Assembly (NCBI RefSeq): GCF_012489685.1
Contig: NC_080044.1
Span: 62,606,732-62,670,731 of the forward strand
Length of the DNA: 64,000 nt
Origin: Lotus japonicus
Taxonomy: Eukaryota > Streptophyta > Magnoliopsida > Fabales > Fabaceae
Direction: 5' to 3'
The notes below the pieces were generated by a model. It worked only from the letters and a program-made list of their open reading frames with translations. It did no database searches and was not told where the DNA came from. Positions 1 through 10,799 of this stretch are shown here, piece by piece (positions within the stretch are counted from its first letter, which is position 1; the number at the start of each line of letters is the position of its first letter). The translations under genes were made by a program, and so were the position numbers.

Positions 1-178
1 TCGGTGACCTCAGATCGATTCTCCACTCGTCGTCGTCGATCGATTTCGTCGCCGATGACGACGATTTCAGCCTCAGACGGCTGGCTCGCTTGGCCAACAG
101 AGCCATGATCGCCGATAGCGTGACGAGGAAGCCGTTGGATTCTCGCTTGTGAGAATCAGAGGAAGCAAACTCCACCAT
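1..178 (-). CDS. 5' part of an unrecognised gene, running off the left edge
   Basis: An open frame starts at the ATG on the minus strand at 178-176 and continues to the window edge for 59 codons without a stop. The protein begins MVEFASSDSHKRES, has a short hydrophobic stretch (roughly residues 18-29, FLVTLSAIMALL), then a basic, serine-rich part (RASRLRLKSSSS) followed by an acidic DDDE. Codons are GC-rich compared with the surroundings, which supports real coding sequence. Upstream lie a CT-rich leader and a TATA box in the expected order. An in-frame second ATG at residue 25 could serve as an alternative start. I do not recognise the family; it may be one of the small plant-specific proteins of unknown function. 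No domain can be named from this fragment. Confidence 0.7.
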   Translation of the reverse strand, partial: MVEFASSDSHKRESNGFLVTLSAIMALLAKRASRLRLKSSSSATKSIDDDEWRIDLRSP

Positions 179-180
179 CG

Positions 181-290
181 CTCTCACTTTCTCTCTCTAA
201 AACCTCTCTTTCTCTCTCTAAAACCTCTCTCTTCAATTTCGGTTATGAGTTAGTTTGAAACGTTTGAAGTGATGTGAAGGTATTTATAGG
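181..290 (-). promoter_or_regulatory. TATA box and CT-rich 5' leader of the left-edge gene
   Basis: On the minus strand CCTATAAATA (290-281) lies about 103 bases upstream of the ATG. Between them is a run of CTCTCT/AAAACC repeats (about 181-236) that would form a GA-rich leader on the mRNA, typical of plant 5' UTRs. The repeat phrase ctctctctctaaaacctct occurs twice. Confidence 0.6.
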
Positions 291-300
291 TGTGTGCGTG

Positions 301-1434
301 GAAGTGTGGAACGTGAGAGTCTACGGTTAATGGGTTGTTGACTCAATCTTAATTTTTATTTTTTGAAAAATAATTAAATGTAATTATTATTATTAATTTA
401 TTACTATTATTTGTTAGAGAATTTTGTTAATCAGCGACATCTACGTGTAACGATAATTAGGTCTACAAAAAAATAAAATGAGTTTATGAAAATTAATTAC
501 GTCACGATTTAATTAGAGCATTAATCATGTTGTTAGAGAAATTACCGTATTCGTTATGGGCAATGCATAGAAGAAAGATGTTTTGTTCATACACGGAATC
601 TTGTAATGGGATAGTAATAAAAAAGTTGAATAATAAAATAATGTTTTAAGGACTATGTAATAAGAAATTGGTAGGAGTTTGGAAATAGTTTAATTGAAAA
701 ATATATTGCACTTATTGGTTTTTTCTTATATATAAACATATCTTTGAATAAACTTTTTTTTTGAACGTATCTTTGAATAATTGAATCAGTAATTAATTGT
801 GGTATTCAAGGAAAAATAAAACTACCTTGACCAAAATATAAGATTTTTTCAATTATTAACGTGTATGCTTTTATTGCATGTGTGTTCCATGATTTTTTTT
901 TTTACATCTGGAAAAATAGATCAAACATGAAATACGCACAAAGGACCATGAAAAAAAAAAGACCATGAAAAGTATTATAATGATTTAATAATTTAACAAA
1001 GTAAAGTCTTACATAGGTTTTTTATTTTGAAAGAAAAGTCTTACATAGTTAAAAACGTGGCTATTTTTTAGGGTTCATCTAATCTAAAATGGATGAATAA
1101 ATAGGTTGTTCAAAGCTTCCCTCGCCACTTTTATCGATTAAGTTACGTAAAGCTAGGTTTAACCTTTCCTTTTTTAATAAATAGAGGAAAATCTATGTAA
1201 AAAAAATAAATAGAGGAAAATCACATTGAAAATATTAAAAATCACAATTTTTATGACAAATTACAATGAAGTCTCCGGCTTATCATTGTTGCACTGATCA
1301 AATTCTCTTTATTGAAGAATTTTCAAATTTAGAAAATACACATAAATAAAAACATACATGTCACCATGACTCATCAGCAATCAATGGATGGAAGGGTCAA
1401 AATCTCACACACCAATAGTGTTGCGTTCTTGAAG
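301..1434. other. AT-rich intergenic DNA, no gene seen
   Basis: Upstream flank of the left-edge gene. AT-rich with short homopolymers and two near-identical phrases (gaaagaaaagtcttacatag around 1000-1045). No sustained open frame or recognisable repeat. Confidence 0.5.
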
Positions 1435-1441
1435 CTTGTCG

Positions 1442-1965
1442 TTAAGGGTGGAAATAGGCCGGGCCGAGCTAGGCTTTGTGTGGCCCAAGCCTAGCCTACA
1501 TTCTTTTTTCGTGGCCCAAGTCTAGCTTGTGGCCTATCAATATGCCAAATTTTAAGGCTTGGGCCGGCCTTTAATAAGGCTTGACCTGGCCTATAAGCAT
1601 ACCTAAAAACCTATTTAACAGAAAATTTCACCAAAGGAAGGCCATTAGGCCAACGGGCTAATAGGTCTTTTTATATATCATTGCATTTTCTTTTTAAATA
1701 AATAAACATGTATATCATTGCATTTCAAAGAACAAAACCTCAATTATTTAAAACAAACACACCTAAAATTAAATTATATATAATTAAATTATATTTATTT
1801 ATATTATTAATAAAGATAATAGATAAGTAGGTCAGCCTATTAGGCCAAATAGGCTTTTTTAATTATTTGGGTCTGACCTTTTTAATAAACGAGTCAGGCC
1901 GGGCCGAACCTCAGACGTGCCGAGTCATAGACCCCTGACGAGCCGCCTGGCCTATTTCCACCCTA
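1442..1965. mobile_element. hAT-like non-autonomous element (524 bp)
   Basis: The left end reads AAGGGTGGAAATAGGCC and the right end GGCCTATTTCCACCCT, forming inverted termini. The direct repeat cttgtcg flanks the element at 1435-1441 and 1966-1972 (an eighth base differs, g against a), which fits the 8-bp target duplication of hAT transposons. The interior is AT-rich with repeated ggcct/aggcc words and no coding capacity. Family assignment rests on terminal sequence and duplication length. Confidence 0.75.
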
Positions 1966-2121
1966 CTTGTCGCGATAAAAGTCATAAAACATTCGCAGCA
2001 GTACTGCATTTCTGAGAAAAATGCATAAATTAGACAATACAATGTTTCTGGCTAAGGATATCTCTTATACATACAATAATATTCTATTCTTCGCTTTATT
2101 TTTATTGCTAAGTAAATTCAC

Positions 2122-2244
2122 CACGTCCAAGCAATCTGAAGAGCATTGCTTAACAAGGAATGGAGAGTGTCTGTTAATTATGTACCCCGAGAACGGAATC
2201 AGGTTGTCGATGCCCTTGCCAAGCTCGCTGTTAATGAGAATTGA
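2122..2244 (+). pseudogene. LINE-type RNase H remnant
   Basis: One frame carries a stop at codon 5 and then reads ALLNKEWRVSVNYVPRERNQ followed by VVDALAKLAVNEN and a stop. This matches the C-terminal end of the RNase H domain (RVT_3) carried by plant LINE ORF2 proteins, with the typical R-x-x-N-x-x-x-D-A-L-A ending. The following 100 bases (tagtttcttttgtttgttg and on to about 2350) resemble a LINE 3' untranslated region. It is a small decayed fragment just right of the hAT-like element. Confidence 0.6.
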
Positions 2245-2299
2245 GATTGGAAGCTCTGGTCTCAACCACTACCAACAATAATATCCCTGCTATGTCAGG

Positions 2300-2960
2300 A
2301 CGTTCTTAGCTAGTTTCTTTTGTTTGTTGTTTTCTTTCCTATTGTAACCAGAAGAAAATCTGAAGCACACTATGACCTCCATCTACTCCATTGTTATTGC
2401 ATACAATGTTTTTAATTAAGAAAAATAAATAAACAATTTTATTAAAACATCGATGTTAAAATAAATAAATAAAAAGACCACAATAAATTATAAATTAATA
2501 GCTTATAAAAACTATAAGCTAGTGAAATAAATTCATCCATCTAACAAACAAATTTATTTTCAGCATGTAAGTTTGTTCATTAAGCTATAAACTTGGATAG
2601 CTTTTGAATAATATTTCAAATTACATGCACTCTGCTGATTAATTAGTGGATCTAAAAACTAGCGAGCATGGGATGGTGATTTCGACGTGTCATGATTCCA
2701 GCCATAATGGGTGCGACAGCTAAAAGTCCAAACCACTGGTTGAGTCATCAATGGTGGAAGCAGCAAATGGTGGACATTGGGTATTTATATTTTATGCTCA
2801 CTGTCTATTCCATTCTATTCTATTTTCAGATGATGCAATTGCAAAGGCCAAGTCTTAGATTTTGAAACACTTGGAATTAGTGGTTCAAGTTGGAGTTTCT
2901 ATTAGGACCCATCATCAACTTTACAAATTAAGCCAACCAATTTCATGCGTTTCTAAGTGA
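2300..2960. other. AT-rich intergenic DNA
   Basis: No gene or clear repeat beyond the possible LINE tail at its left side. A short inverted agcttataaaaactataagct is present near 2500-2520. Confidence 0.4.
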
Positions 2961-2964
2961 TATA

Positions 2965-3654
2965 GGCTATGTTTGGCATGTCATTTCAGCTAGCTTATAG
3001 CTTATTTGACTAGCTTAAAGCTTATTTGACTAGCTTAAAAGCTCTTCAAAAGTGTTTGGTGAAGGAGCTTATTTTAGTAGCTTAAAGCTTTAAGCTATAA
3101 GCTATCTCAGGTAGCTTATAGCTTAAAGCTTATAGCTTATTAAATTTATTCTCATTTTTATCCTTATTATTTTATTAAAATTCTACCATTACCCTTATAT
3201 ATTTATAAAACACTAAACTTATTTTCCCCTCACACTTACGTATGCAGTTTCCACCACCATTCCTGCCACACCGCTGCGCACCACAAGTATTATAAATATT
3301 ATATTAATAAAAATAAATATTATATTTTTAAGATGATATATAACTGTAGCTAATAAAAATATTTAAAGTGATAATAATTTTAATATTAATATCATATTGG
3401 TATTAATGTGAAAATAAAGTAATGTTAAATATAAAAATAATTATACAAGTATGTCCTTTTATGTCATTTTACAATTTCAGCTTGTTTAACAGCTAGTTCT
3501 ACCAAACACTTTTGTTTCAATCACGTAGCTTTTCAGCTTTCAGCTATCAGCTTTCAGCTAGCTTATCAGCTTTCAGCTATCAGCTAGCTTATAAGCTTTC
3601 AGCTAGCTTTTCAGCTTTCAGCTAGCTTATCAGCTAAACATGCCAAACATAGCC
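2965..3654. mobile_element. Tourist/Harbinger-like MITE with AGCTTA subterminal repeats (690 bp)
   Basis: Perfect 16-bp terminal inverted repeats: GGCTATGTTTGGCATG at 2965-2980 and CATGCCAAACATAGCC at 3639-3654. Inside each end lie dense runs of agctagcttatagctt and agctttcagctatc words that pair with each other. The immediate flanks share ata, compatible with a 3-bp duplication. The GGC..TGTTTGG start resembles PIF/Harbinger-derived MITEs. No coding capacity. Confidence 0.75.
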
Positions 3655-3659
3655 ATAGA

Positions 3660-4735
3660 CTCCACCAAATGAGTTATGTCACAAACTTATCACATTAATT
3701 ATTACTCCTTTTTATATTAATTGTGGAATATGAGTATTTTTTCTGGTCATGAAGCATGCTTGGTCTCAACTTGCTCCCCCTCTTTCATTCAGATTGCTAT
3801 TAGCAACATCACACAATTCCGCTTTCTCTTAATTTCTCTCTATTTTTAATGTATATATACCACTCAAATATCTCAGCAATACTAAATTTTCTAGCATACA
3901 GTTTAAGATCATATTTAATTTGATAATCACTTAAAGTCAGAGGACATCCAACAATTTGTGTATAGAAAAAATTTCTAGACCAGCCTCCTATACTTAGAGT
4001 ACTAACTGTGAAATGAAAGAATAGTCTTACGAGTGTTACTTGTAAAAATACTTTAATTAAGACCGAAAAAGAGCCTTAAGAAGAAAAGAAAGAATGATGA
4101 CAACTCAAATCTATGTAACTGAACTGTCTGAACAAATATTGATCACTATTTGGTAGGTTACGGTTCCATTTTCTATGTTCATTTGTAACAATATAATGGT
4201 TAGATGACTTTGTTTTGGTCAAGCACAAGCGTGTATTGCTAACGTCAATTCATCAAAATTGTCTGCGCTAGCAACTAGCAAGGGTCAAATTTATGCCCTG
4301 GATTTTTGAACTACCCTTTAATGATTCCAAGGGTGGGTCTCTTCCTTGATGATTTGTAGGGATAATTTGAATTCAGCATATATGGGATTAAGATTTTCTT
4401 TTTTTCTTTTTTAATTATTATAGGTGTATGTCATGATCATTCTTCAGTTCTGACTGACTTCTTCTTCTTAGCATTGGCTGAGAAGGATGGACCGGAATCA
4501 TGAGGTCAACTAAGGCTAAACCCAATAACTCTTATGTGTGGAAAGCATTCAATGATTCCTTTTTGGTTTATATGACTTTTTTCTTTCAAAAATATGAAAT
4601 TTTTTATGGTAAAATTAAGTCAATGACAAGCCAATGTTCGGGATACTAGTGGCTGGACCCAAAAACACTTGCTCCAAAAAAATCCAACATTCTGCAAGCA
4701 AGGGTCACAGAGTACCGATTGGACAATGCTCTCTA
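3660..4735. other. Intergenic DNA, no gene seen
   Basis: Mixed-composition DNA without a sustained open frame or recognised repeat; contains pyrimidine tracts near 3775-3845 and 4393-4415. Confidence 0.4.
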
Positions 4736-4740
4736 TATAT

Positions 4741-4816
4741 AATGAAGCTATTGGACACTGCTCTCTAATCCCACAGATAATGAAGCTATTGGACACTGCT
4801 CTCTAACCCCACAGAT
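4741..4816 (+). repeat. Two-copy 38-bp tandem repeat
   Basis: The 38-bp unit beginning aatgaagctattggacactg and ending cccacagat occurs at 4741-4778 and 4779-4816 with one difference. Truncated echoes (taccgattgga) flank both sides at about 4714 and 4820, so the array probably grew from a slightly larger unit. Confidence 0.85.
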
Positions 4817-4829
4817 ATAGTACCGATTG

Positions 4830-6475
4830 GACCTATTGTTGTGGATGGTAATGGAGAAGATCAAGAGATGGCATGTGATAGTACGAAGAAAAGAGTAATT
4901 AAGAAGGAAAGAAGAAAGAAAACACTAGAAAAATCATACCCAAAGAGTTTACACTTTACATACACGAGTTGTTACCTTCCCTCCTCCATTGGGTTGGATG
5001 GGGGGTCTTCCTCATTAGTGTTTATCTACCTACTCTTTTAAGGATCAAACATGTACTGGTATTGGTTTTAGTGGAAGTGATGGTGTTTTAACTTTATATC
5101 CATTGTTTAGTGGCTTGCAAGATGCATGGTAGTGTCACTTGAGCGCCTTTGTATCATTGACTCTTTCAGTTTCAAATTTGCAAGCTATTTAAGTTAAGGC
5201 TTTAGTTTGGTCGTCATGGCCGACAACTCGGCATTCACTTGCTCCAAGCCGACCAAGACGATAATGGGCCTAGTGGCCATTTAGGCCGGCTAGAACAGAA
5301 GTCTCCAAATTGACATGCAATGTATGTGTAATGGAAATGTATGTGTAATGGAAAGATGACAAAGCAACACCAAATTATAAAACATGTACCGAGTAGAAAG
5401 TGATTCAAGATGCATTAAATACAAACTAAGATAAACATTTTAAAATCACTTTAAGGTTGTGATGAGTAACTCGTTTTACCTCGACATGTATTCAAGATAA
5501 GATATTCAGACTCTCATGTTCGATTGATACGTTATTTTTTGAAATTTGAACAGTTATGATTGAAAGTAATTATACCCTGAGAATTATGTTTCAACATTTA
5601 AGATAAAATCATAAAGAAATGCAATAAAGGTGTGACCCTTTAATATTATAGTCGTGACCCTTAATATAGCCACTTTTCCAATTTCTCGTCTCATTCTAGA
5701 TTTTGCACTAGTTCACATTTCTCTTCTAAATTAAAATTGGTGTTCAAGAGAATTATTTCCTTCCCATCCTCCCCCCCTATAAATGCATACATTTTCACTT
5801 AGCATTCCACGCTAAACTTTCTGCAATTTGAAAACTCAAAGAAGTGTGAGCCACCTTGTTTGTGAATAAAAGCATTTTCTGATTGATCATCATCCACCCT
5901 CTCTTCTTCACCCTTTAAAGTTTCTCATTCTTCAATAGTTGAAATTCGTTTATTGGAGTAAAATGAGAGTGGGAGACTGAGAGTAGTGGTGATAGTCATT
6001 CTAACTTAGAACTCACTATTGAGGTTTCTCTAACCCCTCTACAAAGCGTGGAACTACTTCCCGTCGTACTAGCTAGAATGATTAGGAAAACTTTGGAACA
6101 AACTCAATCAATACAATGAAGTATTAACTAAGATTATCAAAGAACTTGAGAGATGTTGAAGTGATTCGTCCTCTCGGGAGGACATTATTGACTCACTTTT
6201 TAACCCACATCTTTCATATTCTCCTCCCATGGCCCATTAAAAATGTGACCGACTTGAGATTTTCTTTTCTTTTAGAGACCAGAATTAAGTCGACATAAAT
6301 GTTGTAGGGAGTAAATGTTTATTCCCAAAAATGAGAAGCCATGAAGAAATAACGCTCTCCGACCAATTTTCCCAAAAGATGTTCCTGATTTGACGCCCAG
6401 CATGTTTCGAGAGCTCAAATGACTTCTACACGTGTATACATGATCAAAGCCTCATTTCATTACAGCTATCTTGCA
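4830..6475. other. Intergenic DNA with one TATA/AATAAA pair
   Basis: No gene is recognised. A TATAAAT at 5778-5784 is followed about 85 bases later by gaataaaag (near 5867), the spacing seen inside plant LTRs or a very short transcript. Downstream (6000-6220) one frame stays open for a few dozen codons without resemblance to a known family. An LTR remnant is possible but unproven. Confidence 0.35.
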
Positions 6476-6490
6476 TTCCACGATACTCAT

Positions 6491-6704
6491 TTTTTTTTTA
6501 TAACTCAGGTAATCCAGCCCACTGGACTGACTAATCCTGGGGGACCAATCCCATTGCGGGGGCCCAATTGAAGCCAAAGCGAGCTTCGCTCTGTATGGCC
6601 TGGCCAACAATGCTTGATTCAATCAGTAGGTTTCGAACCTGAGACCTGGAGAGGAGCACACTCCCAAGTCCCAAGTCTCTCACCACCAGGGCAACCATTG
6701 CTGG
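6491..6704 (-). mobile_element. SINE with poly-A tail and target-site duplication
   Basis: A tRNA-derived SINE on the minus strand. The 15-bp repeat ttccacgatactcat flanks it at 6476-6490 and 6705-6719. On the minus strand the element starts near 6704, has an A-box-like GGTTGCCCTGGTGG and a B box GGTTCGAAACC about 70 bases in, continues through a unique body, and ends in a run of A (the t-run from 6491). Length about 214 bp. The perfect duplication suggests a fairly recent insertion. Confidence 0.85.
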
Positions 6705-6879
6705 TTCCACGATACTCATTTGATTCGATCACTTTAAAAAATCATTCCAATCCACCCAAATATAAATTTATGAATAGGCTCATAGTTGTTTTTTCTCATA
6801 CTCAACCTAGCCTAGCATAAATACTTCCATATATTTTTTTTATATATTATTGAATTAGTGTACTTTTTTTTATTTTTTT

Positions 6880-7552
6880 TATTAGAATTATGGAGGTCTA
6901 ACTCAACCCAAAAGCTAGCTCAAGAGTTGAAGGTTGCCCTACCCCAGTGACGATCCAGAAATTTAATGTTGTGGGGGCAATATATACATGTAAATTCGTA
7001 ATAAAAAAAATTAACATATACTATTAGAAGTGATGATATTTTTTACCAAATGGGGAACAAGTAAGAGCATTTTTACCAAATGGACCATAAAAAACTATAT
7101 ACTTTTCCTATCAAGTGAGGGCATTTGGTAATGTACGACACAACGGATGACATTTTTTTACCAAATAAATCATTTAAAACCACATACTTTTACTACACAA
7201 TTTTTTTCTAATGAGTTTTGTCAAAATTAAGTGAGGGCATTTGCCCTCATAGCTCTTAACATGGATCCGTCATTGCTCTACCCTTTATAAGCACTTGATT
7301 GGTCATATTTCTAGTCAATGTGAGACTCCACACCCCCTCACGCCCAAGGTTGGATATCTAGAGCGTGGAATGGACATTAACGGGTGACTCAAATATGGGA
7401 GGTCTCCACAACAAATGGACATGCTCTGATACCATATTAGAATTATGGAGGTGTAACTCAACCCAAAAGTTAGCTCAAGAGTTGAGGGTTGTTTTTCCCT
7501 TTATAAGCACTTAATTTGTCATATCTCTAGTCAATAATGTATGACTCTAACA
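6880..7552 (-). mobile_element. TRIM-type miniature LTR retrotransposon
   Basis: Two direct repeats of about 115 bp, at 7435-7552 (upstream LTR on the minus strand) and 6880-7332 (downstream LTR, interrupted by another insertion). Next to the upstream LTR lies TGGTATCAGAGC (7434-7423 on the minus strand), the primer-binding site for initiator tRNA-Met. Just before the downstream LTR is a G-rich polypurine tract (GTGAGGGGG, around 7342-7334). The interior of about 100 bp has no coding capacity, which defines a TRIM. The LTRs differ at several sites. Confidence 0.8.
6945..7275. mobile_element. hAT-like MITE nested in the TRIM LTR
   Basis: Ends CAGTGACGATCC and GGATCCGTCATTG form inverted repeats. 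The flanks ccctaccc (6937-6944) and ctctaccc (7276-7283) are an 8-bp duplication with one mismatch. Removing the element restores an LTR colinear with the other TRIM LTR, which confirms its borders. The interior is AT-rich and non-coding. Confidence 0.75.
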
Positions 7553-8470
7553 ATTTTATTCAAGTCACTGAGTTTTTTTATATATATAACTTAATAATTT
7601 GATCCACCAGTTAATTTTTTTTGTCAAAGGTGGGCATTTCATTTGATATTAAACGGGCTAAAAGCCCAACCAATAAGGGATCCAACACTCCTAAGCTTTC
7701 TAAACAAAAAACAAGTAATAAATATAAACAATATTTTAATATAAGTTAAGCTTTGACTTAGGACCTAACTCTTTTTTTGTCAAAAAGGAGCTATATGTTA
7801 AAATGGGCTGAGTTGAACACCTAAAACCCTCCATCTGTGACCCAAGTCCAGCCCAGTACAACAATGTCATGACTCATGAAAAAATGAACGCCCTCAAAAA
7901 GAAAAAAAGAATGGCCAGAAGTGCAAAATCCATGAGCAAAGTGGAGTCTCCATCACACTATCTTCAAGTCAACCAAATTGCTGAGCAATAGTTCTACCCA
8001 TGATAGGAGCACCAATAACATACGTTGAACTGAGGCCACAATTAACCACTCCACCAAACAAACCAAAAAGACCCAACATTTCACAATCTCAAATGGATTA
8101 GTACTCATTGGATGCCTCCACTCCACTGAATTTTAGAGCTGACATTGAATTGTGTGGAGGGAAATGAAGTAGTTAAACTTCATCAAACTAATTATACCCA
8201 CCCCATGTTGGTATTACAAGACACAAAAGAGAAAATTACAAAGTGATCAACGTGGAGTAAATTTTCAGTACTATTGTATGAGTGAAACATGTGTCAGTAT
8301 TTGAATGGAATAAGTAGGTATTACGAGAGTAACCTAAATTTACCTCAAACATAACACAAAGCAAGAAAATTCTAATTAAATTTGATGGTAAAATGTTGCT
8401 TAATACAAGTTTTGAGGCCCAGATTGAAGCAAATATATATTTACTAAAGAAAAAGAAAAAAGAGACAATT
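7553..8470. other. Intergenic DNA, possible old retroelement pieces
   Basis: No gene seen. The phrase ttttttttgtcaaaggtgggc (about 7617-7637) looks like the poly-A end of a minus-strand retroposon, but no second border could be found. Confidence 0.35.
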
Positions 8471-8479
8471 ACAGCAAAG

Positions 8480-8542
8480 GGGTTTGGATCTTCTCATGTG
8501 TAAAAAAACTTGAGAGTGTCAAGTTTCATCATCTCACCATTA

Positions 8543-8573
<31 letters not shown>

Positions 8574-8648
8574 CTACACAAAAGTTAATAGTGAGATGGT
8601 AAAACTTGACACTCTCAAATTTTTTTACACATGAGAGAATCTAAATCC
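8480..8648. mobile_element. Mutator-like foldback MITE (169 bp)
   Basis: Nearly the whole element is an inverted repeat: the left arm (ggatcttctcatgtg...cttgagagtgtcaag) pairs with the right arm (cttgacactctcaa...cacatgagag) around an AT-rich loop near 8550. The 9-bp repeat acagcaaag flanks it at 8471-8479 and 8649-8657, as expected for Mutator-type insertion. Confidence 0.85.
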
Positions 8649-8659
8649 ACAGCAAAGAC

Positions 8660-9270
8660 CTACGTGAGCATTATGTGGAGCATGTGTGCTTCATAACTCA
8701 TTTATGCAAAGTCAACCCTTTTCTGGTAACATCCTTGCATAATCACAAGTATTTTCAATTTTCAAAGACCATTTGTTATCATCAATATAACTAATCCCAA
8801 TATTAAATTGCAATATGTCCACTTCAGATATCTTGTTAATTTCTTCTTTCTTGATGTGCCGTGCCGTCGCAACCACTACGAATTGAATCAAACAAAATAT
8901 TGTAATTTTCTTTCCCTATCAATCAATTTGCATAAAATTTATGAGCTTCTCATTCTTAATAATAATGGATGCATATCGTTTAAGCAAACTTTGTAGGCCA
9001 TATATTGGCGTCCGTGTAATTAGAATCAAACTATATAATTCGAACCACATTATTAGATATTAAATAAACCATTTGTTGAAAATTGAAAATTCTAACTTAA
9101 AAACAAAAATAGATGAATCAAGTATACATTTAAATACAATAATAATTTGTCTGTTTATGAAGAGAGGAATCATATATATAACAATATTTTTTGTACTATA
9201 CTAGACGAACTTAATTATTACATTATGATCATGATGAAGAATTAAAAAAGAAAAAAAAAAGTATATGAAC
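8660..9270. other. 3' flank of the CLE gene, no gene seen
   Basis: AT-rich DNA downstream of the minus-strand CLE gene; its 3' untranslated region should lie in 9180-9274. Nothing else is recognised. Confidence 0.4.
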
Positions 9271-9274
9271 CTCA

Positions 9275-9583
9275 TTAATGGTGCAATGGGTTTGGACCGC
9301 TTGGAACAAGGCGTTTGTCAACACCATAACGTGGATCAACCTCTGTTTGATCCTTTGGCAAGTGATGACTACGGTGGTGGTGGTGATGCCGGTGATGGTG
9401 GCCCTGGCGGTTGAGAAATGGCGTGAAGTCGAATCCAGTTGTTGTTGCTAAGATTTTCCTATGCTTGTTGTTGCTGATGAAGGAGCTAACATTATCATTA
9501 GATTTGAAGCCAAACCACCCTTGAAAGAGAGTCAAGAACACGAAGAGGCAAAGAATGAAGCTAAGGACATGTTTGATGATCAT
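9275..9583 (-). CDS. CLE: CLE-family signalling peptide precursor
   Basis: An intact single-exon gene for a 102-residue secreted precursor. Residues 1-25 form a signal peptide (IIKHVLSFILCLFVFLTLFQ core). FDFTPFL lies at about 51-57, a histidine-rich stretch at about 62-74, and the protein ends exactly with the CLE dodecapeptide RLVPSGPNPLHH (91-102), preceded by DPRYGVDK where processing would occur. CLE peptides are cut out, often hydroxylated or arabinosylated at the prolines, and bind leucine-rich-repeat receptor kinases to control meristem or vascular cell fate. The dodecapeptide and the FDFTPFL and DPRYGV blocks match the CLE9-CLE13 subgroup of Arabidopsis rather than the nodulation CLEs. 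The start is the ATG at 9583; an upstream in-frame GTG at 9589 is not used. A TATA-like box lies about 200 bases upstream. Confidence 0.95.
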   Translation of the reverse strand: MIIKHVLSFILCLFVFLTLFQGWFGFKSNDNVSSFISNNKHRKILATTTGFDFTPFLNRQGHHHRHHHHHRSHHLPKDQTEVDPRYGVDKRLVPSGPNPLHH

Positions 9584-9780
9584 GGCCACGATGTTTGAGA
9601 AAAAGTAGAAAGAGAGAGGAATGATTGCATTGAAGGAAGGATTTTGGGAGGAAAATTTGATGGAGTTTTAGAAGGAGGAGAAGGGAAAGTTTTGAAGCTT
9701 TGACAGCTTGAAGGTGCTAAGAATACATAAGAAATGTTGAGGCTTGACATGGGAGAGTGCTTGCTTCCATGAGACTTTAG

Positions 9781-9800
9781 CTTATAAATTATATATGTGT
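9781..9800 (-). promoter_or_regulatory. Candidate TATA region of the CLE gene
   Basis: On the minus strand ACACATATATAATTTATAAG lies about 200 bases upstream of the CLE start codon, a plausible core promoter with a long leader. Confidence 0.45.
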
Positions 9801-9815
9801 GTGAAATAATTAATT

Positions 9816-9839
9816 AGAGAGAGAGGGGGGGGGGGGGGG
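9816..9839 (+). repeat. GA repeat followed by a 15-base G run
   Basis: agagagag runs directly into fifteen G. This lies just upstream of the CLE promoter and is likely to be length-variable. Confidence 0.9.
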
Positions 9840-9844
9840 CTGAG

Positions 9845-10300
9845 TTGATTTGGAAGGTCCAGTATATGCGGAGAGGGGGCAGAAATATTGAGCATTCTTC
9901 TTCCAATGAAGCTTCCTTTGCGTTCAAGGAACTATGGCTCATTTAAGAGCATTTTGTCAAACCTTGAATTTTATAATTGGTATATGGCCACTAGACCAGG
10001 TCAATTTTTTTTAGTAGGGTACATAGGTACGGGTATAATTTGTTTGGAATTTAATAAGATATACAAGAATGAGTGACTAATACCAATATTTATATATCCA
10101 AGGTGTTCACAAAATAAATCCTTGGACTAGGAGATCATATCAGAGAAAAATTCATAATTTAGTATTTTTCAGTATTTAAGTGAACATAATAATCATACGA
10201 CAATTCACATCTATATATATATATCAGTAATCCTAATTTATTGCGAATAACTACATACACTCCTACCATGTAGCTATAAGTGTCGAGTATAGAGAGAGTG
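9845..10300. other. CLE upstream region, no gene seen
   Basis: AT-rich DNA with a short TA microsatellite near 10213-10224. No coding signal. Confidence 0.4.
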
Positions 10301-10760
10301 CGCCTTGCCCTATTCAAAGGCACAAGCATCTCTTAAAAATATGAAGTCTAGTATTCTGACTGGACCAAATGAACATAAAGCCCTATACCGTTCTTGTTGG
10401 CCTTGAGGATATGAAACCAATTCAGTAAATATTGTGTTGGTTGGTCAAGATGACCAAAGTGAGGTTTTATCTCGTCCAATAGCTTGTCGAACAAAGGTAA
10501 AGCTTGTAGGATTTATGATTTGAGGGTTGCCGAAGAGTAGTCATACTCTCTCGGAAGTTACTCAGAATTAGCTTCACTAAGGTTAATTGCTCTCATTACA
10601 TTTCATATCAAGCTCTATAAATATAAGTTTGATCGTTCGATTATGTAGACATTACTAATTTTGCTCATTATATGTTCTTTCTGTGACTTTGAGTTTTTCT
10701 CTCTGATCTTAAACTAACTTGAGCGTCAGAGTGACTTCTATAATGCCTCCATATTATGGT
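10300..10760 (+). mobile_element. Probable remnant of a Gypsy-type LTR
   Basis: Contains a TATA box (ctctataaatata, near 10612) and, about 90 bases further, the phrase aacttgagcgtcagagtgac, which resembles the U5 end of Ogre/Athila-like Gypsy LTRs in plants. No second LTR, primer site or coding region was found, so this is at most a solo or degraded LTR. Borders are approximate. Confidence 0.45.
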
Positions 10761-10799
10761 CGTACATCGCATTGTTGTGCTCATAGCCTAGCATCACCA

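Noticed and set aside
5778..6220. Protein-coding gene behind the TATA box at 5,778
   Set aside because: No sustained frame, splice pattern or family resemblance; kept only as a possible LTR remnant.
9584..9589. Upstream in-frame GTG extending the CLE protein by two residues
   Set aside because: GTG is not a normal plant start, and ATG 9583 begins a complete signal peptide.
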